Shown piece after piece: positions 1 to 8,800 of a DNA stretch of 10,236 bases. Source of the DNA: Parachlorella kessleri (lineage: Eukaryota > Chlorophyta > Trebouxiophyceae > Chlorellales > Chlorellaceae); contig BBXU01001702.1 of assembly GCA_001598975.1 (NCBI GenBank), positions 1-10,236 of the forward strand, given 5' to 3'. The position numbers were made by a program, and so were the translations under genes. The notes beneath the pieces were generated by a model. That model worked only from the letters and a program-made list of their open reading frames with translations. It did no database searches and was not told where the DNA came from. Every line of letters starts with the position of its first letter. Position 1 is the first letter of the stretch.

Positions 1-1411
1 CCCCCCGCGCGCCCTGAAGTGCTGACAGAGCGGTGGGAGCTGATACCTAGCTACCATTACGGCCACTGCCATATCGCTGCCACGCTGCGCCACACATTGC
101 TATCAAGGATGTCTGACGCAGACAGACGGTATCCGATTCCCGCTTTCAGCGCTCCTGACAGCCAGCTCACCCATGTACTTGCACAGCGTGGAGTGCAGCG
201 TGGGCTGGTACTCCCCGATCTGGTGGAACCTGCGCAGGGGGGGTTACACACGCTGCCTCAGCCCTTCACACCGCAGCACAGCACAGCACTTAAGCGCAGC
301 CTGCACAAGCCACCGCAAGGCTGGGAGTACCAGCAAGCCATCGGCGCGTTAGGCAGACGTAGGTACCACCTACCAGTTGTTCTCAGGAGTGGTGGACCAC
401 AGGTACACATCGGTATCCTCCCCATATGTTACCAACTGCACAAAGGCACAACCAGAGGTAAGGGCAAGTGGTGGGTATCAGAAGCACACGATACCAAAGC
501 CGCTGCAAGAACGCTCCTAGTGTCAGGCGCAATCTCTGCCATGCAACACGATGGAAGAGCGCCTCTCACGCCCCATCACAGGCCACCCCAGGACGGCATA
601 CCCCTGACAGAGTGGATTTGCAAGCCAGAGGAGTCAACGATATAGCTCACTTCAGCAAACTCCAGGTGTACATCCGCCTGTCTGACGACTATTGGGTTCA
701 GGTAGGCTGTACGGTCATCCCCTGCCCCGAAGCGTGTGTTTATCTTTGGGATGAAAGTGTCCGTGTCTGCAAGAGCAGCGTGCAAACAGCTATGAGCAGT
801 AGGCGCTACCAAGCAGTTCGGCGCACTGCGACTGACGACCACCCAGCAACGCAAAAGCTACTTACTGCCCCAGCGAGCCACAAACCAGCCACACACGCAG
901 CTGCAGGTGTGTGCTTGCATGTATCAATCAAGATGGTCGCCAACGCACCCACCGCCCAACCCCCAGCAAGCTCACCATTGGAGACATAAAAGAGCTGGCC
1001 GTGCCAGTAGAAGACGTTGTGAAACCAGCAGACCCGCTGGTCATCATGAAGTCGCCCCTCCTCCTCCACGCACTGCACTTGTCAAAGCCCTGCTTCAGTC
1101 ATGGTGGAGAGGGCAAAGAAGTAAATGCACTGCCTACACGGAGCAGCCACCGATACCTCGAACGAGGAGAGTGCGGCAGGATCTCCTTTTGCCACGTATG
1201 CGGCAAGAGCTATGACGATGAGGGCAGCCTGCAGCAGCCCGCTAGGCTGCACCGCGTTCCGGCCCGGAATAGCCCCAAGGACCGTTCTCATGGTCTTCCA
1301 CCCTTCAAGCCCGCGCGCACGTTCGTCTGTGCACCCTCAGCTTCAGAATCTCGTGAGCGCGAGGGGGTGGGCATAGCGAAAACGACACAACAAGGGCGCA
1401 ATTGGAAATAA
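1..1411 (+). other. Unassigned region with three overlapping plus-strand open frames, possibly a decayed gene
   Basis: I do not recognise a gene here. The plus strand carries three overlapping open frames in three different phases: 19-645 (208 codons), 468-989, where the stretch from about 630 to 800 reads most like protein (for example IRLSDDYWVQVGC), and 911-1411 (166 codons). One gene broken by frameshifts, or exons joined by splicing, would look like this. Splice-like donors occur at 458 (GTAAGG) and 702 (GTAGGC), and a TGCAG acceptor-like site ends at 906, but I could not build a phase-consistent model. Minus-strand frames (576-854, 806-1078) are also open, so strand is not certain. The only family-like signal is the zinc-finger pattern near 1190. 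Long frames also arise by chance at this GC content, so confidence is low. Confidence 0.2.
1190..1252 (+). other. C2H2 zinc-finger-like motif with the first His replaced by Pro
   Basis: In the frame that opens at 911 the sequence reads CHVCGKSYDDEGSLQQPARLH. This fits the C-x2-C-x3-[FY]-x5-L-x2-H-x3-H spacing at every position except the first zinc-binding His, which is Pro (CCC, one base from CAC). The CGKSY core and the spaced Leu are typical of the family. Without that His, zinc binding would be weakened, which suggests either a decayed finger or a chance match. The host frame has no other recognisable domain. Match and missing residue are seen directly; decay is inference. Confidence 0.3.
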
Positions 1412-1550
1412 CATGGTAATGGGTCACTCTAGTTTGCGGGGAGGGCTTCTGGTCTGCCTGGAAATTGAAGGGTGGTCACCGAGGGCATCTTTGGATTCTG
1501 AGATCCTCTGCCCCCAAAGTGTTAATCTAGGTGCTCCTCCCTCGTAACAG
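1412..1550. other. Intergenic stretch upstream of the TLC gene
   Basis: I see no open frame, repeat or RNA gene here. It lies between the last open frame of the left region and the TATA box at 1556, and probably holds the upstream promoter of the gene starting at 1607. A pyrimidine-rich stretch ending in AG at 1550 resembles a splice acceptor. I could not link it to any exon. Confidence 0.35.
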
Positions 1551-1555
1551 GAAAG

Positions 1556-1562
1556 TATATAA
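1556..1562 (+). promoter_or_regulatory. TATA box (TATATAA) of the TLC-domain gene
   Basis: TATATAAG lies 51 bases upstream of the ATG at 1607. With the usual 25-30 base spacing, transcription would start near 1585-1592 and leave a leader of only about 15-25 bases. The motif is a textbook match and sits in the correct orientation. Start site and leader length are inference. Confidence 0.5.
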
Positions 1563-1606
1563 GCGTGTCCTTAGGGTGACTCCATATCCCATCATATACA
1601 GCAGAC

Positions 1607-4578
1607 ATGTCCGACGCACACTCCCTTGGGGTGGGCAACCCAAAACACGCCCATCTTTGGTTACCACCAGCTCAGCGGGACGCATGGCTGGCTGGCAATA
1701 AGACCAGTTCGATGGCAGGCAAGGGGTTCCAACGATGGCCAGTCAGGGGTACTCCAGTCTGCACTCGCAAGTTGGACCGGAGTTGCTGTGCTGCTGCAGC
1801 TTTCTCCTCTGTGATGAGCTTCTGGCTCCTGCACGTGGTGTCCATACGAATCCTGAATAAGAAGTTTCAAGTGAAGACCGTCAGGGGCAAGGCCGAGCTG
1901 CAGCACGCGTGAGTTTGTTATGGTCATAGGGGCTGTCAAGCTGGGTTTGCTGGGTTGGCGTGGAAGGGTCCATGTGAAGGGCTGCAGAGCAGCTCGTAGC
2001 AATGCAGGGCTGTGCTGGGAAGTTCTGGAAGCGTTGGAGTGCAATGTTTACCCGTGGAGGACCAGTGGTGGGGTGTCTGGACAGCCTGCATCTTCCTTGG
2101 CCTCCAGCCTCACTGTCCAGAAGTCCCCACTTTTATGTGTTATGCTGGCTGCCTGCAGGGCATGTGCGCTCCTGCATTCCATGCTGGCTGTAGCAGCCGG
2201 GTTTTACCTCCTGCTCTACCGGGACCTCGGCAAGTGCTCGGGCCGGGCTTTCTGCTACGATGAGCAGTCCTGGTGCGAGCTGTTGGCAGCTTGCTGACGG
2301 AGTCCCTGGGGACCCTGACCGGCACCCGCAACTATGACATTGCGCCTTGCCGGTGTCAGTGTCAGAGGATGCTTGGTGAAGTGTGTGAGAGTCTAGGGTG
2401 CGCGGGGTGGCCGGCCTTTCTGCCGTGGTGGGTCGCATGAGTTGGGCATACACACTAGCCCCCTCCTGTTGGTCGGTACGCCCGCTGACGGTGTTGTTCC
2501 GGTCTCTTTCTGTCTCTTCTCTCCCTGCAGCCACATATATATCACACCCAAGTGAGTCCTGCCGGCTGCCCTGCCAGCTACCCAGTGGGCGTGGGTAGTA
2601 CCCACGCCCTGCCCCACTTGCATCCCGCCCTGCCCTGCCGCCTTCCCCCAGGCTGCTGATGGACCTCCACGTGGGCTTCCTCATCTACGAGCTGCTCTTC
2701 TACCACAACCACGCCAAGGTGCTGCGCCCCCAGTACGGCATGGTACTGCTGCACCATGTGCTCCTCATCCTCGGCTACCTCATGACCAAGGTGGGTGGGA
2801 CCTCCTACCGCAGCGGGCCTGCCCTGGGGGGCCTGTGTGGATGATGTTTGGGCAGGACTGCAACTTCAGGCAGCACCAGGCAGCACCACACCGGCTTGAA
2901 ACCCCTCACAACCTTCATGCCGCCGCCGCTGCCCCCCCCCCCCACCTGTCCTGGTAACGCCAGCCACAGCCGCACAAAACACCACTGCCAACATCACCGA
3001 GCGCCAGCAAAAACTGTCCTTGGCCCACTTTTCCAGCCCTCGCGCTAACAGGGGCACCCTCTCTTCCCCCGCCTGCAGATGTACCCCTGCAAGCTGTCGC
3101 TAGAGCTGCTGCCCCTGTACCAGCTGGCCAACGTGGCGGGGATCTTCGACGCGCTGCGCATGCTGCTCAACCAGCTGGGGGCGCGGGCGGACTTGCACTT
3201 CAACAACCTGATCGCCATGATGGTGACATCTGTGGTGCGGTGCGCGGCGGCCGCGGTGGCAGCGTGGAAGGCCATTGACTGGATCAAGGTGCAGTCCAGT
3301 GCTGGAGGGGTTCTGAGGGGGTTGGGTTGGGTAAGGGGTGCTCCACTAACCATTAATATTGGGTACTACACCGGCAAGGGTGTCCCGGCGCCACTGGACC
3401 GTACCAGGGTGTGGCGCTTTGCGAAAATGTGTTCGTATGGTGGTGGCGATGTGTGGGGGGGGACGGGGGCAGGGGTGGAGGGGGGCAGGGCAGAGGGGCT
3501 GAGTTGACAGAGCAAAAGGTGTAGCAAGTGGCATATTTGGGGTGACGGTGTCTGGTTGGGGGAAGCACGTTCTCTTGGCAGCAGGGTGCGTCATTGAGGG
3601 GGCAGCCTTCATTTCCAGGCTATCCCCCACGCCATCAAAGCGACCCCAATACAAAGCCGGCAACTCTTTCTAGCCTGCACGGAGGGGTAGGATTCCAGGC
3701 ACGAGGCCCCCTTGGGCAGGCTCCATGCAGCCCTTCCCACCACGTCCGCTAAGCCCTGTCACAGTAGATATGAGCTCAGCACCCGCCTGCCTGCTCCCCC
3801 TCCCTGCCTTACGGCTCCCCTCTGCAGAGCCAGGGCCTCTGGAGCCTGGAGCTGCCAGAGGATCAGAGCCTCTTCAGCATCCCTTATGGGGTACTGCTCA
3901 TCAGCGGCTCCTGCATCCTCCTGCTCATCTACATCAAGTGGTTTGTGGAGGTGCGTGCGTGCCCCGCTGGGCCTGCTGTGGCGGACGGGCCAGGGTCACA
4001 GTCGGCCACTCAGCCTTGTGTGCCACTGGAGGGCGGCATGAAGCGTCTTGAGGGCTCCTGCTTGGGTGAAAACCTAGTGCCCGGATGTGAAAGCGAATGA
4101 CGACAGTGCATACCTGCGATGCATGGTTGCTGCGCTGCCACTCCATAATGTGCAATTCCTGGCTGCACTATATACCCACGTGCACAGCAGTGCTATCTGC
4201 GTAGGGTTATCAAACACTGAGTGGGTCTGGGCTCGGCTTGGTTCTGGTGGTCTGTGCCACATGCGGCGCCTGGCCCTCCGTCAGCTGGCAGCAGGAGGGC
4301 TGGCTGGCCCCCACCCTGCCTGGCTACTGAGCTGGCTGGCCCCTTGGGCACAGGGGGGGGAAGCGGTTGGAGCGCATCAAAGCATGTGTAATTGTGCCGG
4401 GATGTGAAGGTGGACCTGACGCTGCCTGCGGCGGTGCCTGCTGCAGGGTACTGAGATGGTGAACAACCTGATTGCGGCAGTGGAGCGGCAGCAGGCACGG
4501 GCTGCGGCAGCTAAGGGGCAGCAGCAGCAGCAGGGCGGGAAAGCGGCCAAGGGTGGCAGAGAGAGGAAGGTGCAGTGA
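1607..4578 (+). CDS. TLC-domain (TRAM/LAG1/CLN8-like) multi-pass membrane protein, seven exons, complete
   Basis: Exons join in phase as 1607-1908, 2159-2272, 2531-2551, 2652-2790, 3079-3288, 3828-3950 and 4447-4578 (stop TGA 4576-4578): 1041 bases, 346 residues. Donors are mostly GTGAGT/GTGCGN/GTGGGT and acceptors (T)GCAG or CCCAG. The TLC domain spans roughly residues 70-305. Membrane-like segments include FWLLHVVSIRIL, ALLHSMLAVAAGFYLLLY, LHVGFLIYELLFY, MVLLHHVLLILGYL and YGVLLISGSCILLLIYI. The His pair in LLHHVLLIL and the preceding MDLHVG are positioned as in TLC proteins of the TLCD4/TMEM56 group; I see no ceramide-synthase Lag1 signature. The C-terminal tail (about residues 304-346) is Gln/Ala/Lys-rich, basic and probably cytosolic. 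Such proteins usually sit in ER or other internal membranes and are tied to lipid handling, but the substrate here is unknown. The first 65 residues resemble nothing known; an AG acceptor at 1798-1799 could instead start a shorter first exon. The exon 2 donor (GTGCGA at 2273) is the least certain junction. Confidence 0.82.
2531..2551 (+). other. 21-base microexon (exon 3) of the TLC gene
   Basis: The stretch lies between an acceptor CTCCCTGCAG (2521-2530) and a donor GTGAGT (2552). It completes one codon, encodes HIYITP, and its last two bases join the first G of the next exon to form Lys (AAG). Skipping it would keep the frame, since 21 is divisible by three, and would remove seven residues just before the LLMDLHVG membrane segment. 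Both flanking splice sites are strong and phases agree on both sides, so I consider it real. Confidence 0.7.
2932..2943 (+). repeat. 12-C homopolymer in intron 4 of the TLC gene
   Basis: A run of twelve C follows a short CCG run. It lies inside the 288-base intron 2791-3078. A 10-base direct duplication (CAGGCAGCAC) lies nearby at about 2870-2888. These are ordinary low-complexity intron features. Confidence 0.8.
3454..3498 (+). repeat. G-rich tract in intron 5 of the TLC gene
   Basis: Several G runs of three to eight bases follow each other with short spacers, fitting a G-quadruplex-forming pattern on the coding strand and in the pre-mRNA. It lies in the longest intron of this gene (3289-3827, 539 bases). 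No coding potential is needed from this intron, because the flanking exons join in phase. Any structural effect on splicing is inference. Confidence 0.5.
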
Positions 4579-4830
4579 TGGCGCAAAAATGAGCGTCACA
4601 AACACTGCTGGTGGGTGTGGTCGGCTTATTGCGGTCCCTGCAAGGCTCCTAAATGGAGGGGGACTGTGTGGCTCGCGGAGTGTTGAGCGTGCCAGGGTGT
4701 TCTTACTTCGTCGGCCTGTGCACCCACAGCGTTTGCGGCCCGCATGAAAGCAGCTGCACATAGAGAGTGAAGAGGGGCGTACTGCATTAAGTCTGGATAG
4801 AGGTTGCTCCTTTACCTTGGCAGAAACCCT

Positions 4831-4835
4831 TGTAA
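4831..4835 (+). terminator. TGTAA poly(A) signal of the TLC gene
   Basis: TGTAA is the known poly(A) signal of volvocalean green algae, with cleavage usually 10-20 bases downstream. This copy lies 252 bases after the stop codon at 4576-4578 and gives a 3' UTR of about 270 bases. It is the first TGTAA after the stop on this strand. Confidence 0.55.
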
Positions 4836-5131
4836 CTGACTGCTGGCCCGATCATTTGCTAGCTCTTCCAAGTATAGCTTAGACAGCCAAGACTATCTGA
4901 GTGCAGCAATGGGCAGGCAAAGGGATCCCACTGCGGGAGATGAACTTGTTTCAACTACAGGCTGAGCCAGGCAGGCAGCACACTCCTTGCAACCAGCCGT
5001 GGCATGACCCAGCTGTCCACTGCTCAGCCACAACAGTCCTGTTAGTACAGCCCAACTTTTGATCCCTGTTCGCACTACCTGCCACCCATATCAACAACAG
5101 CAACCTCATTCTGCATGCTGAATTTTAGCTG

Positions 5132-5180
5132 GGTGTTGGTGTTATGACCCAAGGTCTTGGTGGGTCGTGACACCAACACC
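5132..5180 (+). repeat. Inverted repeat, 20-bp hairpin with 9-base loop
   Basis: Arms 5132-5151 and 5161-5180 are complementary at 18 of 20 positions. The two mismatches would be G-U pairs in a plus-strand RNA, so the RNA stem could be fully paired. The stem could extend two more wobble pairs outward. A shorter palindrome (CCAAGGTCTTGG, 5149-5160) overlaps the loop and could form a competing tip. It is not next to the TLC poly(A) signal and is far too small for a typical MITE. Confidence 0.6.
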
Positions 5181-5183
5181 TGA

Positions 5184-5510
5184 AGGCCAGGGCAGCCTGT
5201 CCACGGCTTTGCTACCAATAAGCCCCAAAAGTTTGAGCAACCCGACCACTTCAGCCACGTCTTTGGCAACAAGGAAGCACTGAGAACCTTCTTTAACAGC
5301 TCAAAGTTTGGCTTACGAAGTACCCAGTGGCTGCACTGCCGACTTGCCGTCCCTATGACGGGCGGGACGGAACTGAACCCTTCCCCGGAAAGTGTGATAA
5401 AAGGTAGGTACCATTGGTATGTCATAGGCCCTGTAAACTGTTCGCGCCCTGGCTCTGTGGCCCCCGCCAACGCCACGTCTGATCGTCGTAGGCTGCGTCA
5501 ACAGGGCTAG
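5184..5510 (+). pseudogene. Protein-like open frame without a clear start, possible gene remnant
   Basis: The frame opens after a TGA at 5181 and ends at TAG 5508-5510, about 108 codons. The only ATG in frame is internal (5352). The translation looks globular rather than low-complexity, with mixed charged, aromatic and Asn residues, for example HVFGNKEALRTFFNSSKFGL and KGRYHWYVIGPV. I cannot name a family. It could be an exon of an unrecognised gene, a remnant of a transposon-carried gene, or chance. It starts four bases after the hairpin at 5132-5180, and the two may belong to the same inserted fragment. Confidence 0.25.
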
Positions 5511-5694
5511 GACTATGCTTTCACAGCAGGCGTCAGTATTGGCTGCCAGTTGCTCGTGGGGCAGGCCAGCCCAGCTCAATATTGTCATTGCTTTTGGGCT
5601 GGTTTCCTGGCGTTTCTGTGCCTTGCTGTTGCACGCAGACGAAGGGAGGAGTCTTTGATCGGGCTTAGACACGCCTTAAGGTTCTGCCGAGCCC

Positions 5695-5719
5695 ATGGGC
5701 CTTTGCCTGTCCAAGGCGA
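5695..5719 (+). other. Candidate first coding exon with N-myristoylation/palmitoylation motif
   Basis: An ATG at 5695 encodes MGLCLSKA before a GTAGGG donor at 5720. MG-x-C-x-S is the classic pattern for N-myristoylation at Gly2 plus palmitoylation at the nearby Cys, common in plant and algal kinases anchored to membranes. Its position just before the first clear kinase-gene exon makes it attractive. However, splicing from 5720 to the strong acceptor ending at 5819 leaves one extra base, so it does not join in frame. The read-through frame from this ATG stops at 5788. A different junction, a sequencing error, or another first exon could explain this. Confidence 0.25.
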
Positions 5720-5732
5720 GTAGGGATACCCA

Positions 5733-5736
<4 letters not shown>

Positions 5737-5766
<30 letters not shown>
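5737..5766 (+). repeat. (CTG)10 trinucleotide repeat
   Basis: Ten perfect CTG units lie between the candidate first exon and the acceptor at 5818-5819, so probably inside an intron or leader of the kinase gene. In the frame of the ATG at 5695 they would encode poly-Leu, in the frame of exon 5820 poly-Ala, but that frame is cut by a TAG at 5721. Confidence 0.85.
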
Positions 5767-5770
<4 letters not shown>

Positions 5771-5819
5771 CAGGGTTCGTGCATTCATAAGCCTCAGTTG
5801 CGGTGCTATTTGTCTGCAG

Positions 5820-8800
5820 GCGGGGCTCGTGGAAGTCGAGGCTAGAGGAAAAGTTCCCAGGAACAATGTCCCCACTGTTGACAACTCCCTGGACAGCGAG
5901 CAGAAGCTCCATGATGCGCCTTCTGACGCCGCCCTTGCTGCCCAGCTGACCGAGTCGCTGCTTCAAGGCACCGGCAGCGTGGCACTGCCTCTAAAAACAG
6001 CTCCAGCACCAGCTGGCTTAGAGTTGCCCAGCTGCGGAGGCGTGCCGCTGGGTTGTCCGTTCCCTCCAGAGCTCTGCTGTCCCTGGAACGAGGATGCCAG
6101 GCAGAAGAGCCTGCGCGAGCTGGGGATCCTTGGGCAGCTGCCGGAGCCCCGCTTTGATACCGTAGTGGAATTGATGAAGAGCATCTTCCAGGTGCAAGTT
6201 GCGGCGGTGTCGCTGGTGGACTGGGAGGAGATTTCGTTCCATGCGAGGGCGGGCGAGTGGGCCTGCCGCGCAGGCAGAGCAGGTGCGGGGCGGCTGGAAG
6301 AAGAGCAGGAAGGAAGGAAAGACGAGCCCTCTCTCTTGCAGTACCTGTTCGTGGGGCCATGGACCAACCACCAGTGTCCATGTTTGCCGCGTTTCTCGTT
6401 GATGGGAGTTGCTGGCAGGAAGGATTGAGGCCTATGGATCATGTTGGAAGTGCCGCGCTACCCCTCCTGCTTCAGAGCAAACGGAGCGGTGGCCTTGGGC
6501 TTGCGCTCCATGGTTGAGAGTTTGGAGGCAGTGTTTGCAGGGTCGTTTTGCGACTGGATCTTTATCCCACCAAACCCCACAATGCTTATTGTCGAGGACG
6601 CCACGAAGGATGTCAGGTGGGATGAGCATGGCACCAAGAGCTGTGAGCGAGCCTGTGTGAGTTGGCGGCCCAAGCAAGAACCTTGGCCTGGAGACAACTG
6701 GCGGTGGCAAGTGTCGAGCAGGCTACTAAGCTGCAACTTACAGCTGGTGATTGTCAACATGGTGACAGCCGTACGTGCAGCTTCAGCTTTGTTACGACAG
6801 TGGCTTTTGTTGCTGGATCGCAGGTTTCAACAAAACAAGTACGTGGAGGGTCCGCCGGGGATCCGCTTCTATGCCGGCGCCCCCCTGGTTGCGTCCGACA
6901 GCGGGCATCGCTATGGGTGAGTGCTGGACCTGGGCGTGCCCGCCTGGAAGTGGGGCTCCGTGATGCGCTGAGCTGAGGGGGTCCATGTGCCGTCCTTGCT
7001 CTCATCCGCCTGGCCCTCTTAACGAAAAGTGCAGTTGGGGTGGGCAGCCGTAGCGCGCCACTTGGGCAGCAGTCACCGGAGAATGCCAGGACTGTATGTG
7101 CAATACCCAGCAGTGTGTCTCCCAGAGGGTGGCATAACACAACACAGCGTGGTGGGTGATAGGTTATTGGTGCTGGTGACACTTGCAGGACGCTGTGCGT
7201 GATAGACTACAAGCCGCGGCACTTTGCGGCGGAGCAGTACTCCATCCTGGCACACTTTGCGGAGATTGTGACGCGCGAGCTGGAGCGCAGCAAGGTGGGG
7301 CGGGCAGTGTTGTTTGGAGTGGCATTGCAGCAAGGGTGCAAGGGTTGGGTGAGTTGACAGGGAGCAGAAGTTATTGGCGGTGTGTGGGATGTGACTGCCG
7401 GGTGGGTGGGCGGCAGTTGCCTATTGGCGGTAGACGGTTTTAGTGTCATGCAAGGGATTGTGGGTCGAGCGCTTGGGTGTGTGTGCGGTGTGGTTTGCAG
7501 GCCTGTTTCCCAGCCCCACAGCCATTGCATGCAAGCGCTTTGGCGTAGCTGCCAGGGAGAGGTAGCAATGGCACAAAGCGGTGTGTTGCGGCCCCCGCCG
7601 TCCTGTCTGTGGAAGATTGGTTTCTCAAGCCGCAACTGTCTCTGGGATACCTTGATTCAGTGGACGGCCTTACGGACACGGCAGTGAAGTATCTGTTGGC
7701 CTGACTGGCTGCAGGTCCTGCACTGGCAGCAGCACGTGCTGCAAGCGGCGACGCTGCAGCACATGACGATGCTACGAGCCATGGATTGCTTTTCGGAAGG
7801 CATTATGCTTTGTGACCCCTCCCAGCCAGGCTGGCCCATTCTGTACTGGTGAGCCTGTCTCATGTTGATTTGGCCGGACCAGCAAGAGGCTGGTCAAACG
7901 CTGCACTTTGCAAACAGGGCATTGGAGGCTTCTGCTCTATATACCAGCCGTTTTTGCATCAGGGGCGCTTCCCATTCCTCGCCCTCACTTCGTCTCACCA
8001 ACCCGGGGCGGCATGCTGTGCGCAGCAATGATGCTTGGGTGGCCACCACGGGAGTGAGCCGGGACCTGGCGTTAAGCGCGGGCGGCTTTTGGAAATTGTT
8101 CGCGGCTAAGCAGATCGACGGCGCGCTGCTCAGCGCAGCAGAGGCAGGAGCTGCAGCTGGAGAGGCAGCAGCAGAAGCAAATGACGGCTCAGCAGCAGGA
8201 GCAGCAAGTGACGGCTCAGCAGCAGCAGCAGCAGCTGCAACGGCAACTGACGGCGCAGCAGCGGCAGCAGGAGCGGAAGCAGGAGTTGCAGCGGCGGCAG
8301 CGCCTTGGGCAGCAGCAGCAGCCGGCACCGCTCGTGACGCAGTTTTGGCCTCGGCAGCGGCCCAGAAGCGGACATTCAGGGCGCAAGTTGCGCCGCGTGA
8401 TACAGCGGCGGCCTCTGGTGCGGCACCAATGCTGTTATTTGAGTTCAAGCCATCAGGCACAGGGGAGCATTTGAGGGAGGATATGCCCCACATTGGCATT
8501 CCCGGCTTCGTGGGGTTTGGCAGCGGCAGCGGCGGTCCGATTGCCACGGGCAGCAGCGACAGCAGTAGCCGCAGCGTCCTTGGCGGCAACAGTGCACTTG
8601 CTACTGACGGTAGCACGATTGCGACTGGCACCAGCGCGATTGCGACCGGCACCAGCGCGATTGCAACCGGTGGTGGGACTATCGCCAGCGGCGGCAGCAG
8701 GGTCAGCGGCAGCGGTGGGTCGGTGGTTGCCGGCAGCCCGCCTGCGCCCAGAGAGAGCGGTCACTCCTACTACTTTGGCATTGTCAAGGGGAGGGACCTG

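Larger units (their letters stand above)
4850..5690. other. Intergenic region between the TLC gene and the kinase gene
   Basis: No gene is supported in this 840-base stretch apart from a hairpin and a protein-like open frame, listed separately. A minus-strand frame at 5075-5476 is rich in Leu, Trp and Ser and looks like a shadow of the plus frame. The promoter of the kinase gene should lie here, but I see no convincing TATA box; GATAAAAG at 5396 is the nearest match. Confidence 0.4.
7772..8800 (+). other. PAS domain of the kinase gene, interrupted by low-complexity inserts
   Basis: The PAS core reads RAMDCFSEGIMLCDPSQPGW, PILYCNDAW (formed across the 7848/8026 junction), TGVSR and GGFWKLF. 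Later strands appear as KRTFRAQV (from 8366), LLFEFKPS, MPHIGIPGFV (from 8483) and YYFGIVK (8768-8788). Between FWKLF and KRTF lies an Ala-rich insert of about 75 residues (8135-8362), and between IPGFV and YYFGIV a Gly/Ser/Thr-rich insert of about 78 residues (8522-8755). The core is otherwise about normal length, so the inserts probably loop out. No heme- or flavin-binding signature is evident. Confidence 0.7.

Noticed and set aside
2133..2684. 183-codon minus-strand open frame
   Set aside because: It lies antisense to TLC exons 2 and 3 and their introns; the plus-strand exons carry conserved membrane segments.
4386..4390. TGTAA in the last TLC intron as poly(A) signal
   Set aside because: It lies upstream of the final coding exon; the copy at 4831 after the stop is the better candidate.
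5396..5403. GATAAAAG as TATA box of the kinase gene
   Set aside because: Weak match, about 300-400 bases from any candidate start, and inside the protein-like frame 5184-5510.
5779..5819. Intron joining the poly-Leu frame from ATG 5695 to exon 5820
   Set aside because: Phase would fit, but a 41-base intron is shorter than any other here and the GTGCAT donor is weak.
5842..6381. Minus-strand open frames opposite the GAF exon (179 and 159 codons)
   Set aside because: They overlap a clear GAF coding exon and show no motif of their own.
7894..8652. 252-codon minus-strand open frame, Ala-rich
   Set aside because: It is the antisense shadow of the CAG/GCA tract and of the PAS exon; the plus strand carries conserved PAS residues on both sides.
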